A stretch of DNA of 64,000 bases, from the NCBI RefSeq assembly GCF_031877795.1, contig NC_133938.1, positions 13,734,920 through 13,798,919 on the forward strand, in the 5' to 3' direction. Each line of letters begins with the position of its first letter. Position 1 is the first letter of the stretch. Made by a program: the position numbers and the translations under genes. The stretch is from Strix aluco (Eukaryota; Chordata; Aves; Strigiformes; Strigidae). Below the pieces are notes generated by a model. It worked only from the letters and a program-made list of their open reading frames with translations, was not told the DNA's origin and searched no databases. Positions 53,901 to 64,000 of this stretch are shown piece by piece.

Positions 53901-56900
53901 AATATCCATCATTTCAGCCTTCTCTCTGAATAATATTCTGTAATTTGCTTTCTGGGATGATTATTGTATCATCCAGTTTTCCCAGAAATATGTGAACATG
54001 ACAACATTTAAAAAGCATCAAAATTAATACAAAAATACCACAGTATACATCTAGTTATTTTTCTTACAGCAAGTCTTAACAACAGCTGTTGAATGTTTCG
54101 GTATATTCATATTTTATCAATGTTACAATAATTTTTTGGAGAGGGAAAATCAGCTGTATAAATGTCTATGTCATCAAGCTATGTAATATAACAAGAAATA
54201 ACCTAAGTTTACAGATACATCAAATTGCTTCTACAGCACAGAAGAAAACAGCTTTTTTTTCCACTGTGGAACATCCAAAGAATGATATTAATGCCTTCTT
54301 GGAGATATCTGCCTCCTCAACCTAGCCAAGATGCTAACGTTTCTCCGAATTTGCTTTTAAAAGATAATAGAAATATAAACCAAAGAAAAAATCATCCACA
54401 AGTTTAATCACAAACTGATGAAGGACAGAAAAACGAAGCTGCGTACCATTTGAAGATCTGGTAAGCAGAAGACCAGCATACTGTGCTTAGCCAGAAATAT
54501 CACAGGCAAAGTGAATAGCCTTTACCTGGCAGCATGGGAACCCTGGATTTCTTTGCATCTGACTCATCAGAGAGAACATCTCTGCTAAAAACTTTTTTTC
54601 TTTAACACTTTAGAAAATAAGCACCAAATGAGATTAAACAAGGGTATAATTAAGACACTATTCAAGACTTGTAACACATGAATTAGGTGTATCCTCTAAT
54701 GAGCTTTGGTATTTTTAAAATTTGAAAAAGGATGTAGTGCACCATATTTGATTAACTCTTGAACTACAAAGTTCCAGATAAAGGACAAATGCACTCAAAT
54801 ATCAAACTATAGACTTAAGTTCTTTAGAAAGATCCTGTTACCATGAGGAACCATCAGAATACTACATTTACTTTCTTGCAAATATAAACAACAACAAGAC
54901 TGCCCATAATTTTCCAATTATATCCACATTTTTTTAAAGGGAAAAAAAATTCCAGCTAACACTACCTTCTGTACCATGCTTCCCTTCTGAAAAGTAGAAA
55001 TTATTCTTTCTTGAGCTAGAAGAGAATTCTAGCTTTTACCTCGCCACCAAAAATCAGTGAAATATACGACAGCATAAAAATAACAGCAATTTATTTTGGA
55101 ATTCTGCATTCAGGCAGTAAGTTGGTAGCGAACTACCAAGTCCTAGTTGCAATTTCAAAAGCTCCCCTAACAAGCTCTCACAATCGGGCTGCCAATCTGA
55201 ACAACAGTTAGTCGTATCTTCAAAGCAATTGTATATATTCAAAAGCCAACGCTAGGGCACGTTCCCAGAATTTTTCAAGAACAACTTAGATCTGTGTTTA
55301 ATTGTAAGAATAGAAAAAACTACTGTTATTTTTACAGCATTTACATTCAATTGCAGATTTTGATTTTTAAAAACTGTGCATTTCGGACACGTTTAATTTG
55401 AAAAGTAAAAATTGAGGCTACATCTAAAAATGTGGTATTATCTTTACCATTCTTTTCCTAATAAATACCAAAAAGATACATTGCTAATGTATCTTTGTAC
55501 AAACATAACTACTAAAGTCACCCTACATACAGATATAAAAAGATCCAAAAAACGTCAAAAGACAACAGTCCCATTTATAATTTAGGAAACAGCAATCTTC
55601 TTTCTATCTACCAGGAAAAGTGTCCATACACTTTGGGCCGATGGCTAAAGCTGCAGATATTCGATCATTATTTTGAAATCATAGTTTGTCTGAACCATGC
55701 TCTAATTCACTATTTTCTCTGATTAAAGTAATTTATTCATATCCAATACTGAGCAAGATTTCATTATAAAAATAATGCAACTCTAATACCAAAAAACCCA
55801 GTCAAACTTCTGCTGGCTTAATCATCTGTGCTTTGTGACCCATATTCATAATTGCGCTGTGATCATTTACAGAAACTACTAGCAATGGTTTAATTCTTCA
55901 TATGAAGCAAACTGAAGATCATCTGCATTTGGCCTTTCAGTACTCACAACAAAATGTAGAACATCTAATAAACAGCAAAACACAGAAGTCGAAACAATGT
56001 TACAAAGACTGTGCAATAAAAACTCTGGCCCAATCTATCACTTGAAGACAAATTTTCTCCAGATAAACTTTCTTCATTGAGAAAATTGCCCTTTTGTTTC
56101 AAGAACCTCTTTCAGAGTTACCACAAATGTATGATTACCACAGTTCTACTTACAGACATTCAGATGAGAAATACGAAAACAAGATAGTGTTCTTTTGTAA
56201 TAATAATTAGAACATATATATTTACATTTAATGAACATAAACAGCAATGTAGATATAATTTACTCTGGAGAAAGCTCTCAAATTGCTGCATTTGATCAAT
56301 TTATCTTCCTTAACCGAATAATGATAGATCTCTCCCATGACACTCTGAAAATAGGTATCTAAGCTTAAATTCTACAACAGAATGCTCGTTTCATAAGCTG
56401 TATGTGCTGTGCCTACTGGATATGCTGATAAGTAACTGAACTCTGATTAAAGGTTGTAATTCCTTTGGATTTGTTTTCAGCTAGTTTTTTAGATAAAATA
56501 ACAGATGTGGTTTTTTAAAAAAAACAAGTTCTGGCTAAAGAATTCATATTGCTAGAAATGTATAAACCACATTGCTGTACCATACTGCATATTAAATAGA
56601 GTTTAATTTTGTTTGAGGTAGAAACAAGGAAGAAAAATGAAGACTGAAGAGTATGAAAATTATAAAGCACTTAGATTTTTGTCAAAGTACTTTAAATACG
56701 TATTAATTCATATATTTTTGGTAAGAAACAAAAGCAGAATTCATGGTTACCATAGTTACACATACTCTTTGTTGTGTTTCAATGCCACATGATCTGATTC
56801 AAAGTAATACACATCAGGCTCTTCCTCATCATCCTCTGCAGTGTGGATGTTGGCACTCTCTTTGGCAGATGGTACATATCCAGCAACAAGCCTAGCCTCA

Positions 56901-58276
56901 GAAAGTGGCTTTCTTAGTCCATCACTCCCATGATCTCCCGTATTACAATTTCTCTCTTTTTCATTCTGTTTAATTTCTTCAGACTTTTTGGGAGATCCAT
57001 TGATATTATTAATACCTACAGGTACATTCTTTTCAGTGGGACTAAGTTTATTTTCCTCAACCTGTCCATTTTCTCTACAAGGAGAGTTATTTTTAGTAGG
57101 GCTACTTCTGGCAGGGGCAGCCCTCCGTGGTGAAGTTCTCAATGTATATCTGTGTTCTTGAAGTTCCGACATAGATGTCATTTGAGCCGAAACACAGTCC
57201 AGCACTGAAGAATGTGGTTCAGGTTCACCTGAGATTGATGCACTGTCATGATGAGTATTCGGGTTGCTATTGGTGTTTTCAGCACACTGTTCCTTAGAGG
57301 CACTACTATCTCCTACAACATCTACCTCCTCCTCCGAATCCCTTAACAAAGATGACTGGATTTCAGAAAAGGACCTTGTAGCTGGCTCATATGCCTGACT
57401 AGCATGCTCCTCAGGCAAGCAGTCATTTATTATTTTGTGGTCCTCTAACTTTACCTGTTCTTGGGAGTTTGTGCAAGGCACATAATGGTCTACAACACTG
57501 TCCTCCTTGCTGCTATTAAGCAACAACGAAGAATGGGCAAATGAGTTTCCATTTTCTGCTACTGTTTTGTCCTTGGGCATGCAGGAACCAGCACTGTTTT
57601 GCTTAGTGTTCCCATCAAGCTGACAGTCATCACAGTTAAGAGAATTTGAGTCTCTCTCACCAACTCCATTGACAGTCTGATAGCCTGCAATCTCGTCAAC
57701 TATTGCAGAATTATTAAATCCTTCTGCACAGACATTCACCTTTTTAACTTCCCTTTTGTCACAATCATCCAATATAAGACATCGACAAGCTTGCTTAGTC
57801 CCTGTGGAGACTGCATCATTGTCCGACACTAAGCTTTTATGCTCCAATGATTCCTTCTCTGTTTTAGTAGGCAAGTCTTCTTCTGAACTGTTGGGTGCCT
57901 CTGAACGTAGACAGCGCTTAATTCTTTTCAAGACTGGTGAAACAGGTTCTGCTTGTTTTTTTTCACAATTTTCCACAGTTTGTTTATCAACATTATCTTT
58001 TTCTGAAGCAGACAGCCCCCTCTTTCTAGGGCTCACCCATGATTCCCGAGCACTCTGTTGTTTCAAATCAGTAGTTCTTCCACCGCTGCTTCCCTTCTGA
58101 GTTTGCACAGACTCTGGCCTCTTCTTTGGTGACCTTGATCGTATTTGAGGATGGGGTGAAACTTCCTCTGGATGAGCAATACTACGGTTTCTTAATGTTC
58201 TACCACAAAAGTTTTCATCCAAACCATTTAAACCCACTGTAGATCTTGTAACACGAGTAGATCGAGAAGCAGCCAT
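26760..58276 (-). CDS. ZZZ3: ZZ-type zinc finger-containing protein 3 (11 coding exons, 906 aa)
   Basis: Eleven exons with GT-AG borders join without a frame break into 2721 coding bases. ZZZ3 is a subunit of the ATAC histone acetyltransferase complex in the nucleus. Its ZZ finger binds the histone H3 tail and supports H3K9 acetylation at promoters (established knowledge). Seen: a long polar N-terminal region (residues 1-503, starting [12 protein letters not shown], rich in Ser, Lys and acidic runs such as [13 protein letters not shown]), a helical coiled-coil-like segment (505-550), a basic stretch with [10 protein letters not shown] (about 588-597), a Myb/SANT domain (about 655-710, Trp658 and Trp683) and a C-terminal ZZ finger (826-870). 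The length is close to the human protein, about 903 residues. The start is fixed because an in-frame TGA lies 13 codons upstream of the ATG at 58276. The locus beside convergent AK5 supports the name. Confidence 0.97.
27265..27365 (-). CDS. ZZZ3: ZZZ3 coding exon: ZZ zinc finger core
   Basis: The acceptor is CGCTTCACAG|TGT and the donor is GACTG|GTGAGC. It encodes CDNC (826-829), WHCQDC (Cys841 and Cys844) and FCDSC (Cys853 and Cys856), three CxxC pairs of the zinc-binding ZZ fold, and ends within a Cys codon. Confidence 0.97.
30025..30159 (-). CDS. ZZZ3: ZZZ3 coding exon: helical linker before ZZ
   Basis: The acceptor is CATGAACAG|GAT and the donor is TTCAAG|GTGAAT. The 45 codons [20 protein letters not shown] through FVQHVGFK are rich in Lys, Gln and Leu and probably form a helix leading into the zinc finger. 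Confidence 0.96.
33611..33763 (-). CDS. ZZZ3: ZZZ3 coding exon: linker between SANT and ZZ
   Basis: The acceptor is CACTGTAG|TCA and the donor is GTATCG|GTATGT. The 51 codons [19 protein letters not shown] through AEEEVS include a conserved acidic run, YMDEDDD. Confidence 0.96.
37682..37777 (-). CDS. ZZZ3: ZZZ3 coding exon: SANT recognition-helix end
   Basis: The acceptor is TTTTTCCTAG|GTT and the donor is AAAAAG|GTGAGA. The 32 codons [20 protein letters not shown] through YLYSKK complete the Myb/SANT fold. Confidence 0.96.
39107..39208 (-). CDS. ZZZ3: ZZZ3 coding exon: SANT core
   Basis: The acceptor is TTGATTTAG|AAA and the donor is AAGCAG|GTAACA. The 34 codons [20 protein letters not shown] through NRTAKQ carry the second Myb-repeat tryptophan (W683). 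Confidence 0.96.
39388..39459 (-). CDS. ZZZ3: ZZZ3 coding exon: start of SANT domain
   Basis: The acceptor is GTTTGAGCAG|ATG and the donor is GAACAG|GTAATG. The 24 codons MIRGRLCDE through [10 protein letters not shown] include the first Myb-type tryptophan (W658). The polypyrimidine tract is weak, but the frame and homology fit. Confidence 0.94.
39750..39868 (-). CDS. ZZZ3: ZZZ3 coding exon before the SANT domain
   Basis: The acceptor is TGCTTACAG|TA and the donor is CCACAG|GTAGTT. It encodes the end of the split Val codon and [16 protein letters not shown] through SRPQ. Only 82 bp of intron separate it from the preceding exon. Confidence 0.96.
39951..40098 (-). CDS. ZZZ3: ZZZ3 coding exon: conserved central and basic segment
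   Basis: The acceptor is TTTTTTCAG|GTT and the donor is GACAAAG|GTAAAA. It encodes [16 protein letters not shown] through KLIFDK and leaves one base of a Val codon. A basic [10 protein letters not shown] run could be a nuclear localisation signal (inference). Confidence 0.96.
41494..41632 (-). CDS. ZZZ3: ZZZ3 coding exon: coiled-coil-like segment
   Basis: The acceptor is CTCTGTAG|TT and the donor is AAGAAG|GTATTT. It completes the split Asp codon, then encodes 46 residues from [14 protein letters not shown] to ERLQKK, a heptad-like helical stretch. The intron before it is 15.1 kb, the longest in the window. Confidence 0.96.
41633..56765 (-). other. ZZZ3: ZZZ3 15.1-kb intron
   Basis: AT-rich throughout. 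It holds a 17-base T run at 48498-48514, a CTCF-like motif at 47569-47581, and slightly GC-richer patches near 43340-43560 and 50780-51090. No exon or repeat family was recognised. Confidence 0.7.
47569..47581 (-). promoter_or_regulatory. CTCF-like core motif
   Basis: The minus strand reads CCAGTAGATGGCA, which fits the CTCF core CCANNAGRKGGCR. A single motif match in intron is weak evidence of binding. Confidence 0.25.
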
Positions 58277-58327
58277 ACTATGGCAAGTCCCTAAAGTATG
58301 TTCATCATGATCCACTCATTGGGAAAC
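56766..58327 (-). CDS. ZZZ3: ZZZ3 exon with start codon and N-terminal region
   Basis: The acceptor (TTTTTTTTAAG|GTT) puts the exon start at 58327. Coding begins with ATG at 58274-58276 (MAASRSTR) and runs 503 codons plus GA of a split Asp codon at 56766, where the donor is AAAGA|GTATGT. Without splicing the frame would add only Glu-Tyr-Val before TAA. The region is low in hydrophobic residues, probably disordered, and has several Ser-Pro and Lys/Arg motifs ([28 protein letters not shown]). Confidence 0.96.
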
Positions 58328-58957
58328 CTTAAAAAAAAAGTAAACAAAACAATCAGAAAAAAATATTTAAAATACACCTACAGACACAGCAAATCTGAAG
58401 AATATATTGTCAAAAGTGTATCTAATGTAAAACCGAATATGCCTATGCAATGTATTAGTATCACTTCTTTCTGTGGTATTCTTTTAGGGCATTAAAAAAC
58501 TTTTCCATCTAAGCTACAAAGTAGCTGACTCGATATTTGCGGTTGTTCTGGCTTTAGTACTTGTGTGTGAATGCTGCTCATATTTATGCCTTATGTAAGG
58601 CTGGAATGTTCCAGTTAGGCTCTAGTTACTAAAATACACTATTTTTATGTATTGTACATATGATATAATATATTGGTATTATTATTTAAGTTTGGCTGGT
58701 CAAATGAGAGGTATCAACTCACATTCTTAATGTCCCAGTTTCCAGTTACATGGTTTCACATACTAAGATGGAAACCATTAAAATTGTATTTGCTTGCTTG
58801 CTCACTTATTGCTTAAAATAAAACCAAATTGCTCATAAATAAGAAAACAGGATTGCAATTCTAATTTAACAGGAGATTAAAAAAAAATAAATCACACCAG
58901 GCAAAAACTAGTTACAGTCATTAATAGTAGAAATTAAATAAAACAAAATGCCTGAAT

Positions 58958-59290
58958 GAGAATCATAAAATCATCCAAGTTGGAAAGGACTTTGGGAGGC
59001 AATCTAGTCCAACCTCCTGCTCTAATGAACATCAAGACTAAATTCAGATTTAGTTACACAGGACACTGTCCAACTGGGTCTTGAAAACGTCCAAGTGCAG
59101 ATATTCCACAACTTCTCTGGGCAACCTGTTCCAGTGTTTAATTGTCCATACAGTGAAAATATGTCTTCTTATACCCAGGCAGGGCTGCCCCTATTTCTGC
59201 ATCATTTACGTCAACAAAAAACCTGGCTCTATCTTCTCAGTAATCTCCTCTGTGGTACTAGAAAGCTGTTTCCCAAGCCTTCGCCATTTT
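58958..59290 (-). mobile_element. CR1 LINE 3' fragment, intronic in ZZZ3
   Basis: Read on the minus strand, it ends with a CCAACTTGGATGATTTTATG-type CR1 tail. On the plus strand the hallmark CCACAACTTCTCTGGGCAAC and CTGTTCCAGTGT segments are present. About 330 bp remain. The limit towards 59290 is approximate because similarity fades. Confidence 0.85.
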
Positions 59291-59980
59291 TAAACTTTTC
59301 ATATAGTTGGGTGAGATGAATCATCACCTACACTGGATTTAAGTAAATTCAGACTCAAAGCTAAGTTTAAAACATCCAGTTTGACTGTCTGTATTTCAGA
59401 CTTCAGGGTGAAATGTAAGAGTACTCAGCTTGCCGAATCTCAAAATAACATTTTTAATAGAAATCAGTTCAGTCTTATCCTTCTATTCCTTTCATCTTTA
59501 AACATTCAATGTGTCAAACTGCGTATCACCACAAACCTGTCATAATATCCATGATAATGAATAGATTCACATTTGTACATAATGGCATACCTTCCCTTTT
59601 CCATCTACCCAAATTCCAGATTATACAAACCTGTTCAAGTGACATATGATGTGAAGACTTAAAATTTTAAATATGGAATCAAACCTTTTACATGTTATTT
59701 AGAAAGGCTGAAAATGACAAATGGTGAAAATTGTTTCAATAGGTGGTTTCATCTTCAGCAAAGGAGAGGGAAAAAAAAGAGCATAAATTCTCACAAATGT
59801 ACTATTTAGGTGTCAGATGGTCCTAGAGCAGAAAACAGAGAATGGGACAAGACCAGTACACCTCTTAAGTAATACAATTCTATTTGACAGTTAACAGTAA
59901 TTATGATATTGTCTGTTCAGGTATTCATAATGCAAGTAGTATTTCTTAAGGAAAGTAATATATCCTAAAAGTATTGCTTG

Positions 59981-60086
59981 GTATAGTTCTAGATACAACT
60001 GCATAAGAAAGCACATCATTTTGTGTAACTGCGGTATAGCTCTAGATACAACTGTATGAGCTAGCACATCATTTTGTGTAACAAAG
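59981..60086. repeat. 53-bp tandem duplication, two copies
   Basis: Copies 59981-60033 and 60034-60086 both begin GTATAG and share TCTAGATACAACTG and GCACATCATTTTGTGTAAC. Five differences occur in the first 49 positions. It lies in the ZZZ3 intron downstream of the probable 5' exon. Confidence 0.9.
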
Positions 60087-60816
60087 AAAAGACAATTACA
60101 AAGTGGAAGTTTCAAATGTTCTTAAAACTGTTGTATTTGTGCTGCTACAACTCTCCTGCTTGTTAGCTATTCCCACTGCCTTACTTGAATGTCTGGAAAG
60201 GTGCACTGTTGGTATTCCTGGAGCTATGGATAAAGAACTGCTATTGTACTAACTTCCACTCTGTCCATTTAAAAGTAACAATGCAGGACAAAGTGTGAGG
60301 TGTCCAGTGAACTCTGTCTTAAGAGAAAATATAAATAATACAACAAACAGCAAATAGGCAAACATCAGTAACTGAGTTGGAGAGAAAAAACCCATGTAAC
60401 TGTGTTGTCTGTAATGGCTGTTTATACCTATTTTCCACATGGATAAACTCGCCTGTATATTCTCCCCTTTTACACACAAGCTCAATACCTTCTGAAAAGT
60501 GATCTCATTTGGGGTTGAAACCAAACATGAAAAACAGGGTCATTTAGATATTCCATTTCACCTAAGTTGTTCTAATTAAGGCTAGCACACATTAAGGATG
60601 AGTAACTGACACTTCAAATGGATACCAATAAAATAAATTAAACCAAATTTCAATGTACACTTGGGTGAGTAATTACTGCTGAACTCGACAGACATTAGAA
60701 ATAATAAGACAGAAATATGTTACTTTATATGTTATGGTATGTTACTTTCTAAAGAAATACACCATACATAAGTTAAAAAGCTAATATTTACTTAGTACAA
60801 AATGTAAAAAACTTAC

Positions 60817-60972
60817 CGTTGCAAAACTAGAAGAAATATAAACTTCTGACATTTCATACAGCAGCTCTTACTGTGCCACTCAAATAATATCAATCACCAT
60901 TGCTGATATCCATAATGTAATCCAAATGCCTTTTTACTACTTTATGCCATCACATTAACAAGATTTTGAAAA
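60817..60972 (-). other. ZZZ3: Probable ZZZ3 noncoding 5' exon
   Basis: The minus strand shows a good acceptor (TTTTTCTCCACAG|TTTTC) and a consensus donor (CAACG|GTAAGT) bounding 156 bases. It has no coding similarity but contains several short ATG frames. Joined to the next exon at 58327, an upstream frame from the ATG at 60852 (MSEVYISSSFATVSQ) stops in frame 13 codons before the main start. The call rests on splice sites only; no transcript evidence is available. Confidence 0.55.
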
Positions 60973-63900
60973 CTGTGGAGAAAAAGACAAAGACATCAAT
61001 AAAACATCTAAATTGTTTCATTAAAAATTAAGAAGAATGCAAAAGGACATATAAAGAGTAACAAGGGTTTTTAAGAAACAATTATTAATTTTACAAGTCT
61101 CCTACATAAAGAATGGTATGAAATTAGCATGAGAAATGCTAAGTTAGGTTTCAAATGTAAAATATCTTTCTTGGTTATTTTTAAGCGATTCACTGTATCA
61201 CACTGAAGATGTGCAAGCAAATGAATTCACAGCAGAGTCATGTGTTAGGGTGTTCAAACCTCAGAATCATAAAATACCATGCTGCAGGGGACCTCAAGGA
61301 CCATCTGGTCCAACCTTTCTGGCAAAAGTACGGTCGAGACAAGATGGCCCAGCACCCTGTCCACCTGGATCTTGGAAGTGTCCAGTATTGGGGGAATCCA
61401 CCACTTCCCTGTGGAGATTATTCCAGTGGCTGATTGTTCTCATTGTGAAAAATTTTCCTCTTGTGTCCAATCGGGACCTCCCCAGGAGTAACTTGTACCT
61501 ATTTTCCATTGTCTCTCCTATGAGACTCCTTGTAAAAAGGGAGTCTCCATGTGCTTTGTAGGCACCCTTTAAATACGGGAACATGGTGATAAGGTTTCCC
61601 CTTAGCCTTCTCTTCTCAAGGCTGAGCAAACCCAATTCTCCCAGCCTTTCCTCATCTGGTAGGCTTCCCAGCCCCTTGAGCATCTTTCTGGTCCTCCTCT
61701 GGACCTTCTCCAGTCTGTCCACATCTTTTTTTGTATAGCGGGGACCAAAACTGAACACAATATTCCAGGTCTGGCCTGACAAGCGCTGAGTGGGATAACG
61801 ACTTCAAGATATTTGAAGAGACACAGGAAAACAAGCAGTGAAAGATATTACTACAACTAATGAATTACGTAACGCACTGTCAAATATATTTTAGAATTAG
61901 ATACATAGTGAAAAACAATTATTTCTGTTATTTAATTTTCATCAACTGAGCAGAACTCAAAACTTACAACGGCTCCAAATCCCTGAATAATCTTCATCTA
62001 CACAATAGGAGTGAAATGCTTTTGAGAGTTCACATTAAACCTATTCTTCACCCAAGGAAAACAATTTGTTTACTACCTTGTTTATAGTGGAGGTGAACCA
62101 ATTTGATATTGAAAGACAGAAATAAATCTATGGATCCAAGCCACACAATGCTTTCAGTTGTCTCCAGAGTTTGGGCATCAGTGCAAATTCCCAACAGCTA
62201 TTACTTGAAAAAACATACCAGGGATCACATTTAATTTAAGAATATCTAGTACTAGGGAGGCACCAAAAATCACTATAGAATAATGATTACTGAATTTTTC
62301 TTCATATTCTGTTGACTTCACAAGTGTGAACTTATTTTCATATTGACAATTCAGAAACTTCATGATGCAGAACACAAGCTGAGAGGTTTTGCCACATTTT
62401 TCCTTATACACAGTTATTGTAGTTAGATTATATACGTCCAAAGCCTTTGGAAATTGTCTTCTTTACTTTCAACCTACTTATGATTTCATACTGGTAAGAG
62501 CAGAAAAAGAATTCTCCATTAAGTTGACAATTCAAAATATAAACTGAACCAAATAGGAGAAGAGATTAATTATGTCTAGTTACAGTGACATTCAATAATG
62601 AAAAATATTTCTACAATGATGTTACATGAAGTATCATAAATTCTATTATATGGATAACTAAATCAAATTAGATTTCAATTATTCGGTGGAATTTCTTAAT
62701 TTAACAAACAGCAGAGAACTGTCATAATAGAAGACAAATAAAGAATGGAAAACAAGGAGGCAAGGAAAAACACTTGAAAATGCAAGAGGTAAATGACTGT
62801 AAGGAATTAGCAAAAAGGAACAGTTGCTACTCAGCCGTACCAGGAATGGAACCAGAAACAGTGAGAGATGAACTCCATAAAGAGCTCCAATATCAAGTGA
62901 CTTCAGCCTGTGTCCACCTGTCTCCCCCGCCATCAAGTTTCTTCTGTTTTAAATATTCTGGTACGCTCTCAGTTACTTAAACCTATATTGTCTCCTTTCC
63001 TATAGATTCCTTTAACTGACAGGAAAGACACATATGTAGACATCAAAAGTAACGAGAGATTCTGACAGATTTTTGCAAAATTGAAACAACACACCCCAAC
63101 AAAAATCCCGTAACACAGCAACTTTGGTAAAACACAAAAATACAGAAGAAAGCCTGAAATAAAATATGAGTCAATCAGAAGGAGGCCTAATGTCAAATTT
63201 TTTAATTACTTTACCAGTCCATAAGTAAAGAGTATTTGCACAAGTTGTTTCAGGAACAACTGAAATAGTAATATCAGTCTTTCCTCAGATTTGTACACTT
63301 TATTTCCCCTAATTTTATTTTCCCCAAAAGAACCCTATTTTACACACAGCAGGAAAGACACAACCCCTGCTGTGCCTAGTCACTTTTGGGGAAAGCAAGA
63401 GCATTTTAGAATGTGTACATATCACAAGAGGAAAAACCAAGGTGGGGGAAAAAAGTTTGACCTGGTCAGGATTTTTTTTTTTTTTTTTAAGAAAAAAAGA
63501 AATGACTGCACCTTAATTACTGCTTAAAAACTAGAAAACAACATTCACAAGAGCTTATTAAGTGAACAATTAAATAATTTCTCCCAGAAGTTTCCTTGGA
63601 AAAATTGTCTTGAAAAGAAACTATTATTTTTTAACATTTCATAACCAATTAGAACAACTTTTTTCACCTAGAACAACCACTTCTTCCATGGCAGAGAAAT
63701 TCAATGGAAGACTAGTATGTTTTGGACACCACTCATTTTAGAAGATATTTATGAGTTGGAATAAGGAGGGCAAGGGAAACTGAAGATGCTTTTAAGTCTA
63801 AGTCATTCTTCAGGGAACCACATCAACATTTAAAAAAGAGAATATTGCAATAAAGACCTGAAGCCGGTTTGCAAAGCCCACTAAAAATGAAGAAGTTAGA

Positions 63901-64000
63901 AGTGAAAGTAGAATGTAAGAAAGGGAATCTGGATTTGTCTCTTGGGGGTGCATAAGAAGTCAGCGAGTAAGTGCTGATGCTAAAACCTTATAGGGAATGG
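60973..64000 (-). other. ZZZ3: ZZZ3 5' intron region (partial)
   Basis: Upstream of the probable 5' exon the only recognised element is the CR1 copy at 61262-61803, plus a 17-base T run at 63472-63488. No CpG island or promoter is visible, so the transcription start is expected right of the window. Confidence 0.55.
61262..61803 (-). mobile_element. CR1 LINE fragment with end of ORF2 (frameshifted)
   Basis: The minus strand encodes the C-terminal tail of the CR1 ORF2 polyprotein (endonuclease and reverse transcriptase). Visible blocks are ALVRPDLEYCVQFWSPLYKK, then DVDRLEKVQRR, ERLGELGLLSLEKRRLRGNL and HWNNLHREVV. The first block is out of frame with the rest, with a one-base shift at an A7 run near 61730, so the copy is dead. 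The 3' tail is at 61262-61320. The copy is 5' truncated near 61800 and lies within the ZZZ3 intron region. Confidence 0.88.

Noticed and set aside
56756..56765. ZZZ3 frame continuing with Glu-Tyr-Val to a stop
   Set aside because: A consensus donor, GTATGT, at 56765 and exact frame joining to 41632 show this is intron.
58277..58315. N-terminal extension of ZZZ3 upstream of MAAS
   Set aside because: It has no ATG (only GTG) and is preceded by an in-frame TGA, so the start is the ATG at 58276.
1..64000. tRNA, rRNA, CRISPR or bacterial operon features
   Set aside because: None was seen; the window is spliced animal genomic DNA.

Overview
This is vertebrate nuclear DNA, most likely from a bird. 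It is AT-rich, coding sequence is confined to short spliced exons with GT-AG boundaries, and the recognisable interspersed repeats are CR1 LINE fragments and one solo retroviral LTR. The two genes present, AK5 and ZZZ3, are also neighbours in mammals. The species cannot be named from the sequence alone, and I did not run any database search.

Layout. Positions 1-23660 hold the 3' part of AK5 (adenylate kinase isoenzyme 5) on the plus strand. Four coding exons (6987-7150, 8184-8300, 12276-12464, 22277-22345) encode the last adenylate kinase domain and the stop codon, followed by a 3' UTR with two AATAAA signals near 23631-23650. About 1.9 kb of AT-rich intergenic DNA follows. From about 25570 to the right edge lies ZZZ3 (ZZ-type zinc finger containing 3) on the minus strand, tail-to-tail with AK5. 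All eleven coding exons could be placed, from the ATG at 58276 to the stop at 26760, giving a 906-residue protein whose reading frame closes exactly across every junction. A probable noncoding 5' exon lies at 60817-60972. The promoter and the first exon(s) of ZZZ3 are presumably beyond 64000.

The rest is intron. It contains four CR1 fragments (about 1753-1850, 15537-15640, 58958-59290, 61262-61803), a 727-bp solo LTR with exact 6-bp target duplications (13851-14577), an AATGA microsatellite (18131-18184), a 53-bp tandem duplication (59981-60086), homopolymer runs and a GC-rich but CpG-poor block (5520-6460).

The genes do not work together in a pathway: AK5 is a nucleoside monophosphate kinase, and ZZZ3 is a histone-tail reader of the ATAC acetyltransferase complex. 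I found no evidence of a new multi-gene system. The observations most worth checking are the loss of conserved arginines in the AK5 C-terminal kinase domain, a coding-looking alternative terminal exon candidate downstream of the AK5 stop (22609-22737), the uORF-rich ZZZ3 leader, and the clean solo LTR.
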